Below are positions 32,469-44,799 of a stretch of 64,000 bases of DNA, piece after piece. The position numbers and the translations under genes were made by a program. Origin of the DNA: Ramazzottius varieornatus (Eukaryota > Tardigrada > Eutardigrada > Parachela > Ramazzottiidae); assembly GCA_001949185.1 (NCBI GenBank), contig BDGG01000013.1, forward strand, positions 1,236,036 through 1,300,035, read 5' to 3'. Each line of letters opens with the position of its first letter. The stretch's first letter is position 1. A model generated the notes under the pieces. That model did not search any database. It was not told where the DNA came from and saw nothing but the letters and a program-made list of their open reading frames with translations.

Positions 32469-35006
32469 CTACCTGGAGTGGATATCGTTGCCCGAAAGAT
32501 CGCCATCTTTCTTTTCTCTGGGAGAGGTCTTCCTCTGGTACTTGCGTCTAGCTTGGGCTGTCATCTCTTTGAAAGGTACTCTTCTCTCCAGGTACAGTGG
32601 CTTACTGTTCTGCAACAGGTACTCTGCTAAAAAGTCTAAAGGATCAGACGGCCTGGCGGCTTCACATGCCGTCAGTGCATCAGTCAGCAGAGGAAACACG
32701 AACGTCATCAGGTACTGCCTCGTAGGTATAGGCAGGCTCTTGCTCGCTACTTGACTAGCCTTGGCTATTCTGTCCAGGTCTTCCTGCCACTGCTTTTTCC
32801 TTCGGTCACGTTCCATATCTTCGAGGTTCGTCCGAAACTTCTGCTGAAGGGCGACTGCATCAGCTTGAAGTATCCGCCGTTCGGCTTCTCCGCGGTACAA
32901 CTGTAGTTTCTCAGGTTTGGATAGCGGATAGTTCCGTGGTCTTCCGACACGTTTAACTGCAGTTTGTCGACTATGTTCCATGGTGTCACTGGAGTCTCGA
33001 GTGACGTCGATAGGTGTCCAAGGGACTTCGAGCTCGTCGAAATATGTCAGTACACTGTCTTCAGCGTCGGCCATAATGACATTGTACTCAGCAAACCGCT
33101 GTACAACTTGCACTTCGATTGGCGGCTCGCCCTTGCTCTGAGGTATCGGCTTTCCCAACATTCGGTTGCGTAAAAATTCTTCCGGAGCTTCCAGTGCGAA
33201 GACAATTTCTACAACAGACATAATAAAAAAACCTGGTGCATGTTACATTATTATTGACGGGAATTCCGAAAGAAAATCTGGCGTACCTGGTACAAGAAAA
33301 TGGTCAACAGTTGAGGTGACTGCTTCCATTTTTTCCGTTTCATTCGAGCTACCATGTTTCACTTCAAACAGTTCCTTCGCACTGCTGTACGATTCCGGGT
33401 ATCCATCCAGCACAAATCCCTTGTTTTTGCACTGCACCGTATCCAACATTTCTTTCACAAATCGCATCACATAGTGATCCCCTATCCTCCCCATGTTTTG
33501 TGCTCTACTCATTGTAATACCATCTAGCACTTGTTGCGCTTCCGCCGCTTTCGCAACGACGTCACCATCACTTCCATCTTCCCTCTGCTTTACGGCAACC
33601 TCTAGCGAGGCTACGCCCGTCTCCGTCAACTCTTTGACATCTATCAACGGCAGTCTATAATCTTTCGCTAAAGCCCTGGCCAACGTAGTCTTGCCCGAAA
33701 ACGGCGGACCATAGATCGCGATTCTCAAAGGATGCAAGTTGCGTAGAATTTTGTACTCTTCAATCAAGCGAGAAACCGACTGAACGAATCCGTTCCGGGC
33801 CAGCCAGCGAGATTTCATGTCAGCCACTGTAGTGGGCTCCATCCTTACATCACTTGTCAATGTATCGTACTCTACACGGTTGATGGTTTTCTCCATCAGC
33901 AGCTCATCGGCACTGGTTTCTTTCACGCCACCTTCGGATAAGGCTTGGCTAGTGGCTTCGGTGATATCTCGTAGAGTTGGTCGACCTTCGTCTACGGCAA
34001 TCAGGTATTTATTCCTTGGTGGTTCGAGACAGACATTCAAGATGACTTGACACAGGTCTCGCGCGTGTATAGTCGGAATGTGAACCGAACCGTCGTTCAA
34101 CAATGATACATCCTGTCCGTTGCTCCATGCTTCTTTGAAAAGCCAATGAAAAAGGTTCTCACCATATCCGTAAATAATACCAGCCGCGACGACGTAAGCG
34201 ACGGATGCTGCCTCTGCTTTATCATTCAATGTCATGAACTGTCTCTCAAATTCTAAATGTTGACGGAAGGAAGGGTGGGCTTTTCTTCTTCGAAACTCAT
34301 CTTCGTAAAACCCAAATGCTTCAATATTCATTTCCTGTTCGGTTTTCGTTGTTTCAAATTCCAGAATGGCTTCGGTTTCTTTATCGACGAGCTGTGGATC
34401 CATCGGAAAGAGTTCGGGCTTTACAGCGTACTTACTAAAGAACTTCGTCTCGGCCCATGTCATCGTAGTGGAAACCAACACGAAGGTTTTCGGAGTCTTC
34501 GTCTCCTTCAACACACGGAATGCGATGTCAAGAACTTTGATACTGTCTTCCAACAACTGGTTCTCTTCGTTGTGATCAGCAATATGGAAAAGACAGATAT
34601 CAACTGCGGACATCATCCTGTACATGTGGGCGTAGTTGTCGGCGGGACACAGGCCATAAGCCACAGGAACCTTGGTTGGTCGTTTGGTTGGTTCATGCGG
34701 ATCCAGGGAATGCTGAAGTCGATATGTACCGAAGACTTTGTACAGGCTGACCTTGGAGTCGCTTTCCAGGAAGGACAGGTCCAACAGCTCCTTTTCAGCG
34801 ACTGGGTCAGCGGAGTCGGCATTCGCGCTAGACAGAGTAGGAGATGCGACACGCCCGAAGAACTGAGCAAGGATACGGCCGAAGTAAGTGTCGACACGGT
34901 TAACAAAGACAATCTTAGCAGGTAGCGGGGCTGCTTCGGCAGGTGGTGGCGCTTCAGGTTTGGGCGCGGTGTCGACCTTAAGAGCCACAGCAGATAGGAG
35001 CTTCAT
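32469..35006 (-). CDS. AK7: adenylate kinase 7-like protein
   Basis: Two exons, 33287-35006 and 32469-33208, encode 819 residues (human AK7 is 723). AK7 interconverts adenine nucleotides and is tied to cilia/flagella. The N-terminal two-thirds is the Rossmann-like extension typical of AK7. Around residues 432-440 is the P-loop GPPFSGKTTLARAL, followed by an AMP-binding-type region, MGRIGDHYVMRFVKEML and GFVLDGYPESYSSA. The C-terminus carries a DPY-30-like dimerisation motif (RQYLMTFVFPLLTDALTACE then DPLDFLAEYLL) at about 738-780. It has a proline/alanine-rich N-terminal insert and a basic tail. Since AK7 marks motile axonemes, its presence hints at flagellated sperm or sensory cilia (inference). 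Confidence 0.93.
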
Positions 35007-35590
35007 GATGGTAAGAGAGTCCAGCTTGTGCTACTTTGAACAGATCGATCATCAACCACTGTCGAATCTACCCGCATGCGGTGGAAAGTGTAGCCTAGGC
35101 TACAGTCCGATAGATCAACGGTGGAGAACCTAGAGTTATGGACCAACTTATGGTAACACACATTGGTCAAACTAATGGCCGCAACTGCCTCAACGCGAAC
35201 AATATAACATCAGACGTAGCACAGTCTACAGCTTGCGTCAAAACTTCAAGTATTTGGGTTCTGGTACTCGAGTGGAGAGCCATAACCACCTGCTACGAGC
35301 AAGTAAACGGCCACCAGGAAAAGAGCAGCGGTCAGCATTTCCAAATGTACTTTGTGGAATAGCAACAGGCAATCACGGGTTTCTCGACGTCATAGATACT
35401 CGAAGTGCGTTAGTTCGGCATGTCACTGCGCGGGTCGACTGGGAGACTCGACTGGGTGCACCTCACTGAATCCGGCTGGAGATGCCTATAACTCCAAACC
35501 GTAACAAATGTTTTCCATCACATTTTCGCGCTACAATTTTTCAGCAGACAAATCTGCAGATAAAAAGCTACACGCTTTTGGCTTTTTACA

Positions 35591-36999
35591 ATGAAGTCAG
35601 CTACCGGGGTCGTCTCTTACCTCTCTTTTGCAGTACTCCAACTGACCATTGCTGCTTTAGGTTCCAACTCGAGCCTCGATGTGAATTCCGAAGATGTCTT
35701 AGAGCGACCATCAAATAATAACTCCGCTGCCGAAAAGCGGACGTTCGACATTGTACATTTTCTGTCGCCACCAAGTTCCCCGTCCAATGGCAGTCCCAGT
35801 CCTCAAGCCATCTTGGACACCATCGACAAGTTCTGGCACGACTTTTTCCAGACGATCATTGGTGGTAAGTCAACAAGAGACGCAAAGTTTGGTACACGCA
35901 CGATAGAAAATCATGAGACAGGCGGAAAGAGCGGCAAAATGGAACATCAAGCGTAGAGAAGCGTCGAGAGTTGTCTGAGAGTGAACGTGCTTCCGTACGT
36001 ACTTCCGCACCGCCGTAGCGAAAAGGCCTGTCCCATAATTTCCCATCGTGCGTGTATCGCTTTCCGCATCGAAACATTATGCTTGATAGATTGATCGCCA
36101 CTGGGTGGCGACAGCAAGCCACTGCGTGGATGGGAACACCGAGTCGACTATAAGAGGCAACACCAAGGTAGCGTCAACAGACTTCCTGGTCTTCGAATAC
36201 GCTCCATCATCTTTCGTTTCAATCGACTGCAGATCTTTCTGGGAAAGGCCAATCTGGTAACACCAACAGCTGCGAAGGGTAACATACAGTCCATCTCGCG
36301 CGTCATAATGCATCCTCAGTATGACAGCAGAAGCATGCACAACGACATTGCACTGATTAAACTGTCCATACCCATAAGCACGTTCACCGACGCGTTGATG
36401 CCAGCATGCTCACCCACCCAGCCGATCACCGCTAAAGCTGTCCCAAACAGGAACGAAAGGTCGCCGGATATGCTACACTACAGGCGGGGGAAGACTCAGC
36501 GAAAAGCAACGTGAGCGATCAAATTTTCTTTGACTCCTGCTTTGTATTCGTTTTACTGGTTACGTTTCACTGAGCTTTTTCATTGTACAGCAGCTGGTGG
36601 ACAGATCGGAGCCGGCACGGAGTTGCTGCAACAAACCGCTATCGAGATATTCTCCGTGGCGGATTGCCGGGCCGGTCTGAAAGGACTTGCCTTCACCGAC
36701 AAGATGGTCTGTAGTGGCTTCGATGGTGGGAAATACGATTCTTGCCAAGGTGACTTTTCGGTGTTCGATCAATGATGTGGTCTCTTAGACATCATCAATG
36801 GAGCCCGTTTCGCACAGTCTGTCGTTTACGTTCTAGGAGATTCTGGCGGCCCTATGGTGTGCGATGCCGGTAATGCTGTCTGGACGTTGAACGGTATCGT
36901 CTCATTTGGAATTGGATGTGCCAGAGCAGGAAACCCGGAAGTGTATTCAGATGTCCATGCCTTTGTGCCTTGGATCAATCAAACGATCGCCAAGAACTA
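35591..36999 (+). pseudogene. trypsin-like serine protease with a frameshift
   Basis: Exons: 35591-35864 (signal peptide, propeptide-like Ser/Asn-rich segment, ending QTIIGG), 36090-36167 (IDRHWVATASHC, catalytic His), 36233-36510 (NDIALIKL, catalytic Asp), 36591-36749 (GGQIGAGTELLQQ to KYDSCQ), 36837-36999 (GDSGGPMV, catalytic Ser, stop). The 78-base His exon matches the paralogue at 41460-44200. Exon 36233-36510 is 278 bases, one more than the phases allow. The frame must shift near 36440-36470 to recover CYTTGGGRLSEKQ, the equivalent of VTGWGTLYENQ. The segment between the activation site and His is mostly missing and there is no CUB domain. Likely a decaying copy; a sequencing indel is an alternative for the shift. 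Confidence 0.7.
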
Positions 37000-37369
37000 G
37001 CTTTACTCAATTTGATAACGCACCCACTACTGTTTCCTGTACAGAATTATTGTTAGTTTGGTTCTCCATACTGGAGAAGTCGCCATGGCCAAAAGCGTCA
37101 GTTAGCAAAAACCAGCGTCATATCATGTAGTTTTACGATGAAACTAACCGCCATGCTGTCACACCCGGTTGTCCGTCCAATGAAGTTTATGGTTGACGAG
37201 AACAGAAGCTACTCACACATGTACAGAAACAGTTATATAGTTAACTAGTTATAAAGTTGATGAAAGTGCGAACGCGGAATTGGACTATGCTCCAAATGGT
37301 GAAAAACTTTTGAATGCACTTTCCAGTGCAGAATGTAACGGTTCAGCAAGGGAATTGGGTGGAAAACTT

Positions 37370-37680
37370 CCCTCAGCTTGTTGGGAGGGCACAACGGTAA
37401 GGTCCCGGGTGTTGACGTGCATACGAGGTGGCGCACTGACGATGTACAGTACAAGCCCACGTCGGCAATGTCCTTCGCGTCCAGCGGAGAGTGACGTTAA
37501 GTTTCCTCATGAAACTGTTCTCGATAGCCTCTTCTTTCACATGGTTATGATGGCTCCCAATTTCCGTCTTCGCCATACCGGGACATTAGCTCTACGGACA
37601 GCAACAGGGATGAACCACGAATCTACCAACCAGGTATCGGACCTACCGTCGCACAAATCTTGGTCTTCTTTTCTCGTAGC
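37370..37680 (-). pseudogene. DHRS11 relic, third copy
   Basis: Two pieces match exons 3 and 4 of the neighbouring DHRS11 genes. LREKKTKICAT followed by a donor at 37646 corresponds to LRQKKTKIRVT. From an acceptor at 37592, S-stop-C-P-G-M-A-K-T-E-I-G corresponds to SISPGTVRTEIW. Near 37380-37490, LDAKDIAD and, after a frame change, LYIVSAPPRMHVNTRDLTVV correspond to LEAKDIADSVLYVIGVPPHVNIREL. An internal stop plus a frame change show it is dead. The first exons were not found. Confidence 0.7.
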
Positions 37681-38058
37681 GGTATTAAGAACCGGGCCGC
37701 GAAAACGGTAGTCACACAGTCACAATAACACGGCAGTTTACACCAGAAAGCTTCGCAGCGAGAAAGCACCTCTTTGAATTCGAACAAATCATGCGATCCC
37801 AGTTAGTAAACAATATGAAAGGTTTCTCTTGGCTCGGCTACCGAGCGGGTCTTACGTACTGAACGATAATGAGCGATTTTCAGCCTTTTGTCGGCGTAAA
37901 TGTCGATGCTAAATAAGAATGATGAGTACTAGTTTACCCCCATCCCGTCAGGAAACAACATCATTCCTATCTAGCCGAAGTTGTGCGCCTGTACGCAGTA
38001 GTTATTTATCATAGGGAAAATGTCATCATTGTTTGGCATTGAAGAAAACACAGAAATT

Positions 38059-39113
38059 TTATTGCATGGATTGCTCAGTGGGTGCGACGATCAGTTCGCG
38101 GATATTCACATGAGGCGGGACGCCGATGACGTACAGCACAGAGTCAGCGATGTCCTTGGCCTCCAGGATCTGAATGCTCTTTATCTCTTCCATCGTTCTT
38201 TGCGTTTCAGGGGACATCTCCTTATTCTCGATGTTCTCGAGGTGGTCCCAAATCTCGGTCCTTACAGTACCCGGACTGATGCTCTAGAAACAATGTCGAA
38301 CAACCACACCTGATAACCGTACTCGTACGCCGCAGAGATGGCTGGTAAATCAAAGAGATCAGTTTACCGTGACTCGGATCTTGGTCTTTTTCTGACGCAG
38401 CTCGGCGTTCAGAGCCTTGGTCAAAGCAGTCACCATATGCTTGGTCCCAATGTAGAAGTCAAACATGCTAGTTCCTGGCGCGCTGTTCATGTGTCCGGCA
38501 ATGCTAAAATCCACCAAGCAAGTTGATTCAAGCATTCTTGCATATTTACCCTGAAGATTGTCGACTCCTCACCTGTTGATGTTGATGACATGGCCATCAT
38601 CAACATTGTCCTTGAACATCAAACGAAGAGCTTCGCGAGTGCAAATCGACAACGCTAGCACGTTCAACTGTAGTCAACCCAGAAACTCAATCAGTGAACG
38701 GGATACATAGTTCGGGAGGGAATGACGACTTTCGTGTCAAAGCTTACATCAAGAGTTTTCTTCCATCCTTTCGTCTCACCGGTCATCAAATCGTCCTCGG
38801 TTAACATTGCTGCGTTGTTAACCAAGATATCGACATGCTTGAAGTCCTTTTCGATGCGCTGGAACATTTGCAGAACCTCTTCTTCGTTGGTCAGATCGCA
38901 CTTGACGGTCGTGATCTCTCCGCAACCGCCTTGACTACAGTCCTTTCCCGGAGTGCAGGCTGCGCACTTCTGGGCCAACTCCTCAATCTTCTCAGCACGA
39001 CGAGCGCAGCCGATGACGTTCATCCCATTCTTGGCCAGCTGTTCTGCGATGGAATATCCGATGCCGGATGAAGCTCCAGTGACTAGCGCAGTTCGTCCCC
39101 GCCATCGTTCCAT
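38059..39113 (-). CDS. DHRS11: DHRS11-like short-chain dehydrogenase, copy 1
   Basis: Four exons: 38748-39113, 38573-38667, 38368-38503, 38059-38283; 273 residues. A classical SDR NAD(P)H-dependent oxidoreductase. It has MERWRGRTALVTGASSGIGY (cofactor glycine motif TGASSGIG), GCARRAEKIEELA, CDLTNEEE, the NNAA motif, catalytic Ser in HVININSIAGH and the Tyr/Lys pair in FYIGTKH. The human relative reduces steroid and dicarbonyl substrates; the substrate here is unknown. An insert with four cysteines (CAACTPGKDCSQGGCG) follows the Rossmann beta-2 region and is shorter in the sister copy. Tandem with 39720-40800 at identical intron positions. Confidence 0.92.
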
Positions 39114-39719
39114 TCTGGATAAGCACTGGGCCGGCAGGATCACGCTCTGCACAATACAAGACAACGAGGAAGAGGAAGATGTTTAGTGGTTTTTTTAACA
39201 GTTATTCCATGCGCCAGAACTCGAACACTGAACAGCTGATGCACAACAGATTGCGGTCTACCAGGTCTCAAGCGGGTTATAGTATAAGTTAAGTAGAAGT
39301 GTGACATGCCTCCATGCAGGCATTGTTGTACGTGCGCTCCAGTCGTCTGTACTGACCGTACCCAGAAGACAAGTGGCTCAAGCTATCACGCCCGTACTCT
39401 GGAACTTGGACTGAGCAGTCCCTGGACGATGAGGGTTTTCTTTGTTCGTTTTGCCTAGGTTGCCGGTTCCTTGTTTGCTTTCGAGTTTGGCAACAGTATG
39501 CATACATGTATAGCAGCTGCCTGATTGCACGCGAAAATAATGTTGCGTCACGACTAATATAGGGTCCAGCTAATATAGGGTCCAGTGTGCATAAAAGGGC
39601 AAGTGGGACTGGACAGCTTCACATGAGATAAATTTCGGAACTGATAAGTGCCCACGAAGTGAACGAAAGCAGTTTTTTTGAGGCAAAGAAGGTAGTCTAT
39701 AGTACGTCACGTATAAACT

Positions 39720-40800
39720 CTACCCAATCGGCGACATCAGTAAGGTCAGTTCTCGGACATTAACATAAGGTGGCGCCCCCACAACGTATAGTACTGCATC
39801 CGCCATATCCTTGGCAGCTTGGGCAGGAAACCTGTTCTTCTCTTGCAGAACCCGAATTTGGCCTGGGGACAATTCTCTCATCTTTTCTAGGTCCCCACGG
39901 TCTCCCCCAACTTCGGTCTGGACAAGTCCTCCGCTTATACTCTGGAAATAAACAAATCACTTTCCCTTCCTAGTATGATATCCCTGCCTTTCATTGCAGC
40001 CCTACACACGCTTATGAAGTCAAAGTATCGTACCGTTACGCGTATGTTTGTCTTCTTTTGCCGAAGTTCCGCGTTGAGAGCCTTAGTCAACGCAGTGACC
40101 ATATGCTTTGCTCCGATATAGAAATCGAAAGCATTGTGGCCTGTCTGGCTGTTCATATGACCAGCGATACTGCAAAGTAAAACGTGAACATCGTGACAAA
40201 TCTAAAACACCAGGCCATACGACTTCCGCCTCAAGAGTCTATAAAGATAAAAAAGGTGCGTAGGAACATCGTGGCAGTGTATACAATACCCACCTGTTGA
40301 AGTTGATGATATGCCCATCGTCAATTTTGTCCTTGAACATTAGTCGGAGAGCTTCCCTGTTGCAGATAGACAAGGCCATCACGTTCAGCTGTAACAAGCG
40401 CTCGATCGTTGGTTAATTCAACAGGTGAGGTCTGAAGACCCCGTCAGAATGAATGAAAGGTACTTACGTCGATCATCTGCTTCCATCCTTTTGAATCTCC
40501 GGTCAGTAGATCATCATGGGTGAAGGTTCCTGCGTTGTTCACCACGATGTCCACATGGCCAAATTCCTTTTCGATGCGCTGGAACATGTGGACGATATCG
40601 TCTTCGTTCACGAGGTCGCATTTTATGGCGGTAACTTTTCCGCAACTTGCACATTTCTTGGCCAGTTCCTCGATATTCTCTATCCGTCGGGCACACCCGA
40701 TAACGTTGACGCCATGCGTGGCGAGGGCTTCCGCCACCGCGTACCCTGTGCCTGATGAAGCTCCGGTAACCAGCGCGGCCCGACCTCGCCACCGCTCCAT
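39720..40800 (-). CDS. DHRS11: DHRS11-like short-chain dehydrogenase, copy 2
   Basis: Four exons: 40468-40800, 40294-40388, 40034-40169, 39720-39941; 261 residues. Cofactor motif TGASSGTGYAVAEALA, NNAG motif, catalytic Ser in NSIAGHMN and Tyr/Lys in FYIGAKH are all kept, so the enzyme should be active. Exons 2 and 3 have the same lengths (95 and 136) as in the sister gene. The C-terminus has diverged (LSPGQIRVLQEKNRF, ending TLLMSPIG), which may change substrate. The two genes are about 600 bases apart and face the same way. Confidence 0.92.
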
Positions 40801-41459
40801 GTCGACCGGTCTCTAACCAAGTATGACTGTTGGACCTTCTTAAAATTGCCGATCAGTCTAATACAGTACGTGCGGCCTGAACAAAAATTTTTTCAAGCTG
40901 TTAATCATCAAGGTTCCCCAGAAAAGCTTCTTATAAAGTATTTCCACCCGATGCGATGCGAAAATATTCCGACAGCCACCGGCAAGTCTGAAAGTCCGAT
41001 CAGCTGTAGGACTGAGTAAACTTACTCGCAGGTGTTTATTCTGCACACTGAGAAAGACGTCTTTATCAGCATTCTTTCAGCCTCTGTTTACTCGGTTGTC
41101 TGTCCGTCTGGTGTGCTTTCCTTAATTCAAGTTAGAACATGTCAATTACGAATCTTTTCGACGTTCCCATTCGTCATTGATGCTGCTTAATCATGCAAGA
41201 AGTCGGCGATCAGCGCTTCTGATTCCAGACACATCGACCTGACTCAGCCAAAATTGTTGATCGAGTAATCATTCAGTGAGTCACGGCCATACGGCATTTG
41301 GATAGTAAAGAGCGAGAACTTGATTGATCTTCCTCTCTGTAACAGGAACCTGTTTCAAACATCAGTGAAATTAACCTAAGAGAGTTTCTGTTCTCCATTT
41401 TAGTCGACAGAGAAATACGTATTTAGTCAGCAACAATACAGCTGGTCAAAGTCAACTAA

Positions 41460-44200
41460 CTAGTTGGCTGCCATAGTGGCTGTGATCCATGGCGAAAGCG
41501 CATACACATCGGCGTAGATGCCTGGCTTCCCTGCTTCGGCACAGCCTGAAAGTTTCCACTCTATTACCAACATAGTCGCCAGTTTGAAGATAACTGGCAC
41601 ACTTACCAATTCCCCAAGAAACAACACCGGTCAGTTCGATGGTTCCCTTGTCAGACTGCGTCACCATTGGGCCACCGGAGTCTCCTTGACAAGAGTCGTA
41701 CGTTCCGGCGTCGTAACCTCCGCATAACTGTAGACGGAGCAAACTCATTCAAGTATTACTTCATCAAACGCCGACAGGAATAACTGCAACTTACCATCTT
41801 ATCGGTAATAGTGTATCCAGCCAGCAAAGCTTTACAATCGGCAGCCGAAAACAATTCAATGGAAGTCTGCTGAAGATTATCTGAACCTGAACCGATCTGT
41901 CCGCCACTGCCTGCAATAGAGTGAGCCGTTTACTGTATTTGCATAATTCGCCTATTTGGGAGTGAAAGGCTGATGTACACAGGGTGAGACTTACGCTGGT
42001 TCTCGTAGAGGGTTCCCCAGCCGGTGACGTAGCCAATTTCTCGATTCTTGCTGCCGGTCGCCACTTTACTGGCATTTTGGGGCTGAGTGGGCAAGCAAGC
42101 TATTGAAGACAGGACAGCAGTTTAAAACGTTACAAGTTCTGTTCTGAATCTGCCACAGACAATCAGTCCGTACCTGGCATGAGAGTGTTGGACCAAGCAG
42201 CGATGGGAGAATCGAGCTTGATAAGAGCCACGTCGTTGTTGGTGGAACCTTCCGGGACGTCGTACTGTGGGTGAGAGATGACTCGGGAAATACCCTTAAT
42301 GTTACCGTTGGCTGCGGTAGCGGTCAGTAGATTGGTTGTTCCCAGATAGACCTGCCAATGTTTGAAACGATCCAAGTGAGATAGCATGGTTAGCTCGGCA
42401 GACAGTTTTAAAGTACTGGAGTGCGTACCTTTGTGGTAGTCTTCAGGAGAGCTTCGCTGCTTCCTTCCACACAATGACCAGCTGTCAGAACATATTGCTT
42501 ATCGATCTGGAGAAAATCTTCATTTTGTCTCGAGGTTCTTTTCGATAGTGTGCTTGCTAACGTTGACGTAAAAATCTATAAAGCATGGGGAACCCACCAC
42601 AGTGCAGCCGCAGAACTGGCCACCGTACTGGACTAAGGCACAAGCCCACGGCATACCACCGGACGGGACGGTTACGCCGTTGACAATGCGAATGTTGGGC
42701 GTGGCTGATGGGAGAATCAATGGCTTGCCGCAGACTGCCGCCGTGGAAGTGGGCGGCGGACTTGGTGAGGGTGCGGGTGCGGGATTGGGCATGGGTGTTC
42801 CGATGCTAGACCAGAAGGCTTGGAAGCCCAGCATGTTCATGTCTTGTGGTCCCGAATTGAAAGGGTTAACGCAGAAATCGACGACGGCAACGTTGGACCC
42901 GCTGGTGTACGTCCGAACTTCTGTAGTCGCCGCTTGAACGACCGCTGTACGAAAAACACACGCATGATAATAATCGCGCATTGACCGTAAGATCGCGCAG
43001 AAAAGCAAGACTTACGGAGATATGCCACTGACTCTGAAAAAAGACAGATTCGACCAGTGAGATAAATTTGTGGAGTCGAGTGAATGGAAGTCTTATGTCG
43101 TACTTGGACCAAGGTTGGAATAGCTCGCGGTGACACAAGGAGTTGCAACATTGTTAGCCAAAGCTCCGTCAAACATGACGACAAAGTCATAGCCTCGAAT
43201 GGCAAAGTTCTGGCTGTTGCGAGGGTCGATGGTGATCTGGGCCTTTTGACCAGCAGGGACCGTTACGACGAACCGCGTTTGAGTACCAGGACTGTATGGT
43301 CCACTCCGGTAGGAAGGATGGGACACAAAGGACCCACTGGGTGCATTGTACCGTTGAACTGGATTGAATCCAGGTGGTTGGCTCACTGAAGTTTCATAAA
43401 GTGTTAGAAAACTAGGAAGAACCGAATTCACATCAAAATTCCGAATTCAAAACTCGGCACACAAACATGACCAGAAAGATTTCCCGAATGGCGCACGCTA
43501 CCGGCCATTAACACTGAAAACGTGCACCAGTTGGGCAAGCAATCTGGTCGAGCCTTTTCGTCGAGCTCGTGGTATTTACAGCCCGTTACAGCAAAAGTTG
43601 TCCCCGCTACTCGCGCATCTTTGTCTCAAAAATTCAGATCATTACTTTTCGCGCCATCTCAGTCAATTTCATGAAACTTAGATTCTCTTCTAACTGTCAA
43701 ACTTCAATTTACGAGTCGGAGATGCAGACGCATTCGAGAGCTTCGTTTTGAAACTTGGTTCCAAAACGTTCTTGATTTCCTGCTTGTGTTATGGAAAAAG
43801 AATTTTTCCGTCGAAAGGTAGAATCTTGCGGAAGCTCTGATGTGCATGTTTTGGTAGCAAGATGAGGTGTCCCTCATTCACAGAACCAATTGTTGGAACA
43901 AGGCAACAATTTGAGAGATGTGCGATGTAAATTGATGTAATCAGCGTTATGTAATCTAGTCGATTCTTCTTGTGCTCAGATAAAACTAGAAAGCTGAATA
44001 ATAAGAATAAACGTGCTTTAACTGGTAAGTTTTGACCCGCGACTGAAACAAGAATTTTCAACAAAACGGCCATAACTTTGCTGTAACAGGCCGTAGCAAT
44101 CGTACGAAGTTCCCTAATCATTGTCATTCTGACATAACTTACCCAACTGTGCCGCGGTTCCAGAGATCACCAAAGCGAGACCTAGCAGAAGACGGGCCAT
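41460..44200 (-). CDS. secreted CUB-like plus trypsin-like serine protease
   Basis: Nine exons: 44143-44200, 43104-43385, 42598-42944, 42429-42506, 42174-42351, 41995-42099, 41795-41910, 41607-41727, 41460-41545; 456 residues, all phases fit. Signal peptide MARLLLGLALVISGTAA. Exons 2-3 form a CUB-like domain (RFVVTVPAGQKAQITIDP, YDFVVMFDG, VAVVDFCVNPF). A PNPAPAPSPSPPP linker follows, then the zymogen activation site IRIVNGV. The triad is TAGHC (about residue 240), NNDVALIKL and GDSGGP (about 405). The Asp in YDSCQGDSGGP six residues before Ser predicts trypsin-like Lys/Arg cleavage. Probably a digestive or cuticle/immune protease. Intron 1 holds a hairpin repeat. The frameshifted relative lies at 35591-36999. 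Confidence 0.9.
43487..43534. repeat. short hairpin repeat, copy 4
   Basis: ATGGCGCACGCTACCGGCC and TTAACACTGAAAACGTGCACC arms and loop; flanking GAAAGATTTCCC and GGGCAAGCAATCT extend the pairing. In the first intron of the CUB protease gene. Confidence 0.75.
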
Positions 44201-44567
44201 TATGTCCTATTTTCCGCAGAAACCAAGAAAGAAAAATATTTAGCCAAAGGAGACACGAAAGTCCCTTCGACGATAAATTTCCTGCGTTGTTTTCAACAAG
44301 GAAGAACGGACTTACTGGAAAGAAATTCCACCTTCTGAGAACACTTCGTGCTTTTTTCCTTATTTTCCATAGTTAAGAGTTTTGTTAGGTCCTTAAGAAT
44401 CTTCGGACGAAGCAAAATAGAGGGGACGCAGTGCTGATGCTTTGTGAAGAGGACACTTGTGGCGCCTGCTGTATCGGTGGACTGGTAACAGTCTTGACCT
44501 CTTACAGCGTCACTCCGGTAGAGAATGTATGGATGCTTCAGAAGCCACATAGTTCACGTGACATTAA

Positions 44568-44795
44568 CCGCCGAAGGACTTCGTTGGAAAACTGCCCAAC
44601 AAGTGCTACGCGCACTGCAGACTCTGCAAGGTGAAGGTGAAGCCTGGTCAGCAAAACTCTCAACAACTTCATCGGTACCTCGAATATAACTTGGTCTACT
44701 ATCCACCGGTTTGCGGGACGAACCAAAGGTGCGTCTTTCCAGCCGGCCCGATAAGTTTCGGAAGGTTTTCCTTCAGCGACGTGGAACCCCAGTAG
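44568..44795 (+). other. 75-codon cysteine-rich open frame, unassigned
   Basis: Open between stops and lacking an ATG. It reads PKDFVGKLPNKCYAHCRLCK, then VKVKPGQQ and YYPPVCGTNQRCVFPA, with five cysteines. It has a coding-like look but no start, signal peptide or clear acceptor. It could be a lost exon of a secreted protein or chance. Confidence 0.25.
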
Positions 44796-44799
44796 TCGG

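Noticed and set aside
34257-34925. 222-codon plus-strand frame
   Set aside because: It is antisense to the AK7 coding exon, whose frame has clear family motifs; the plus frame has none.
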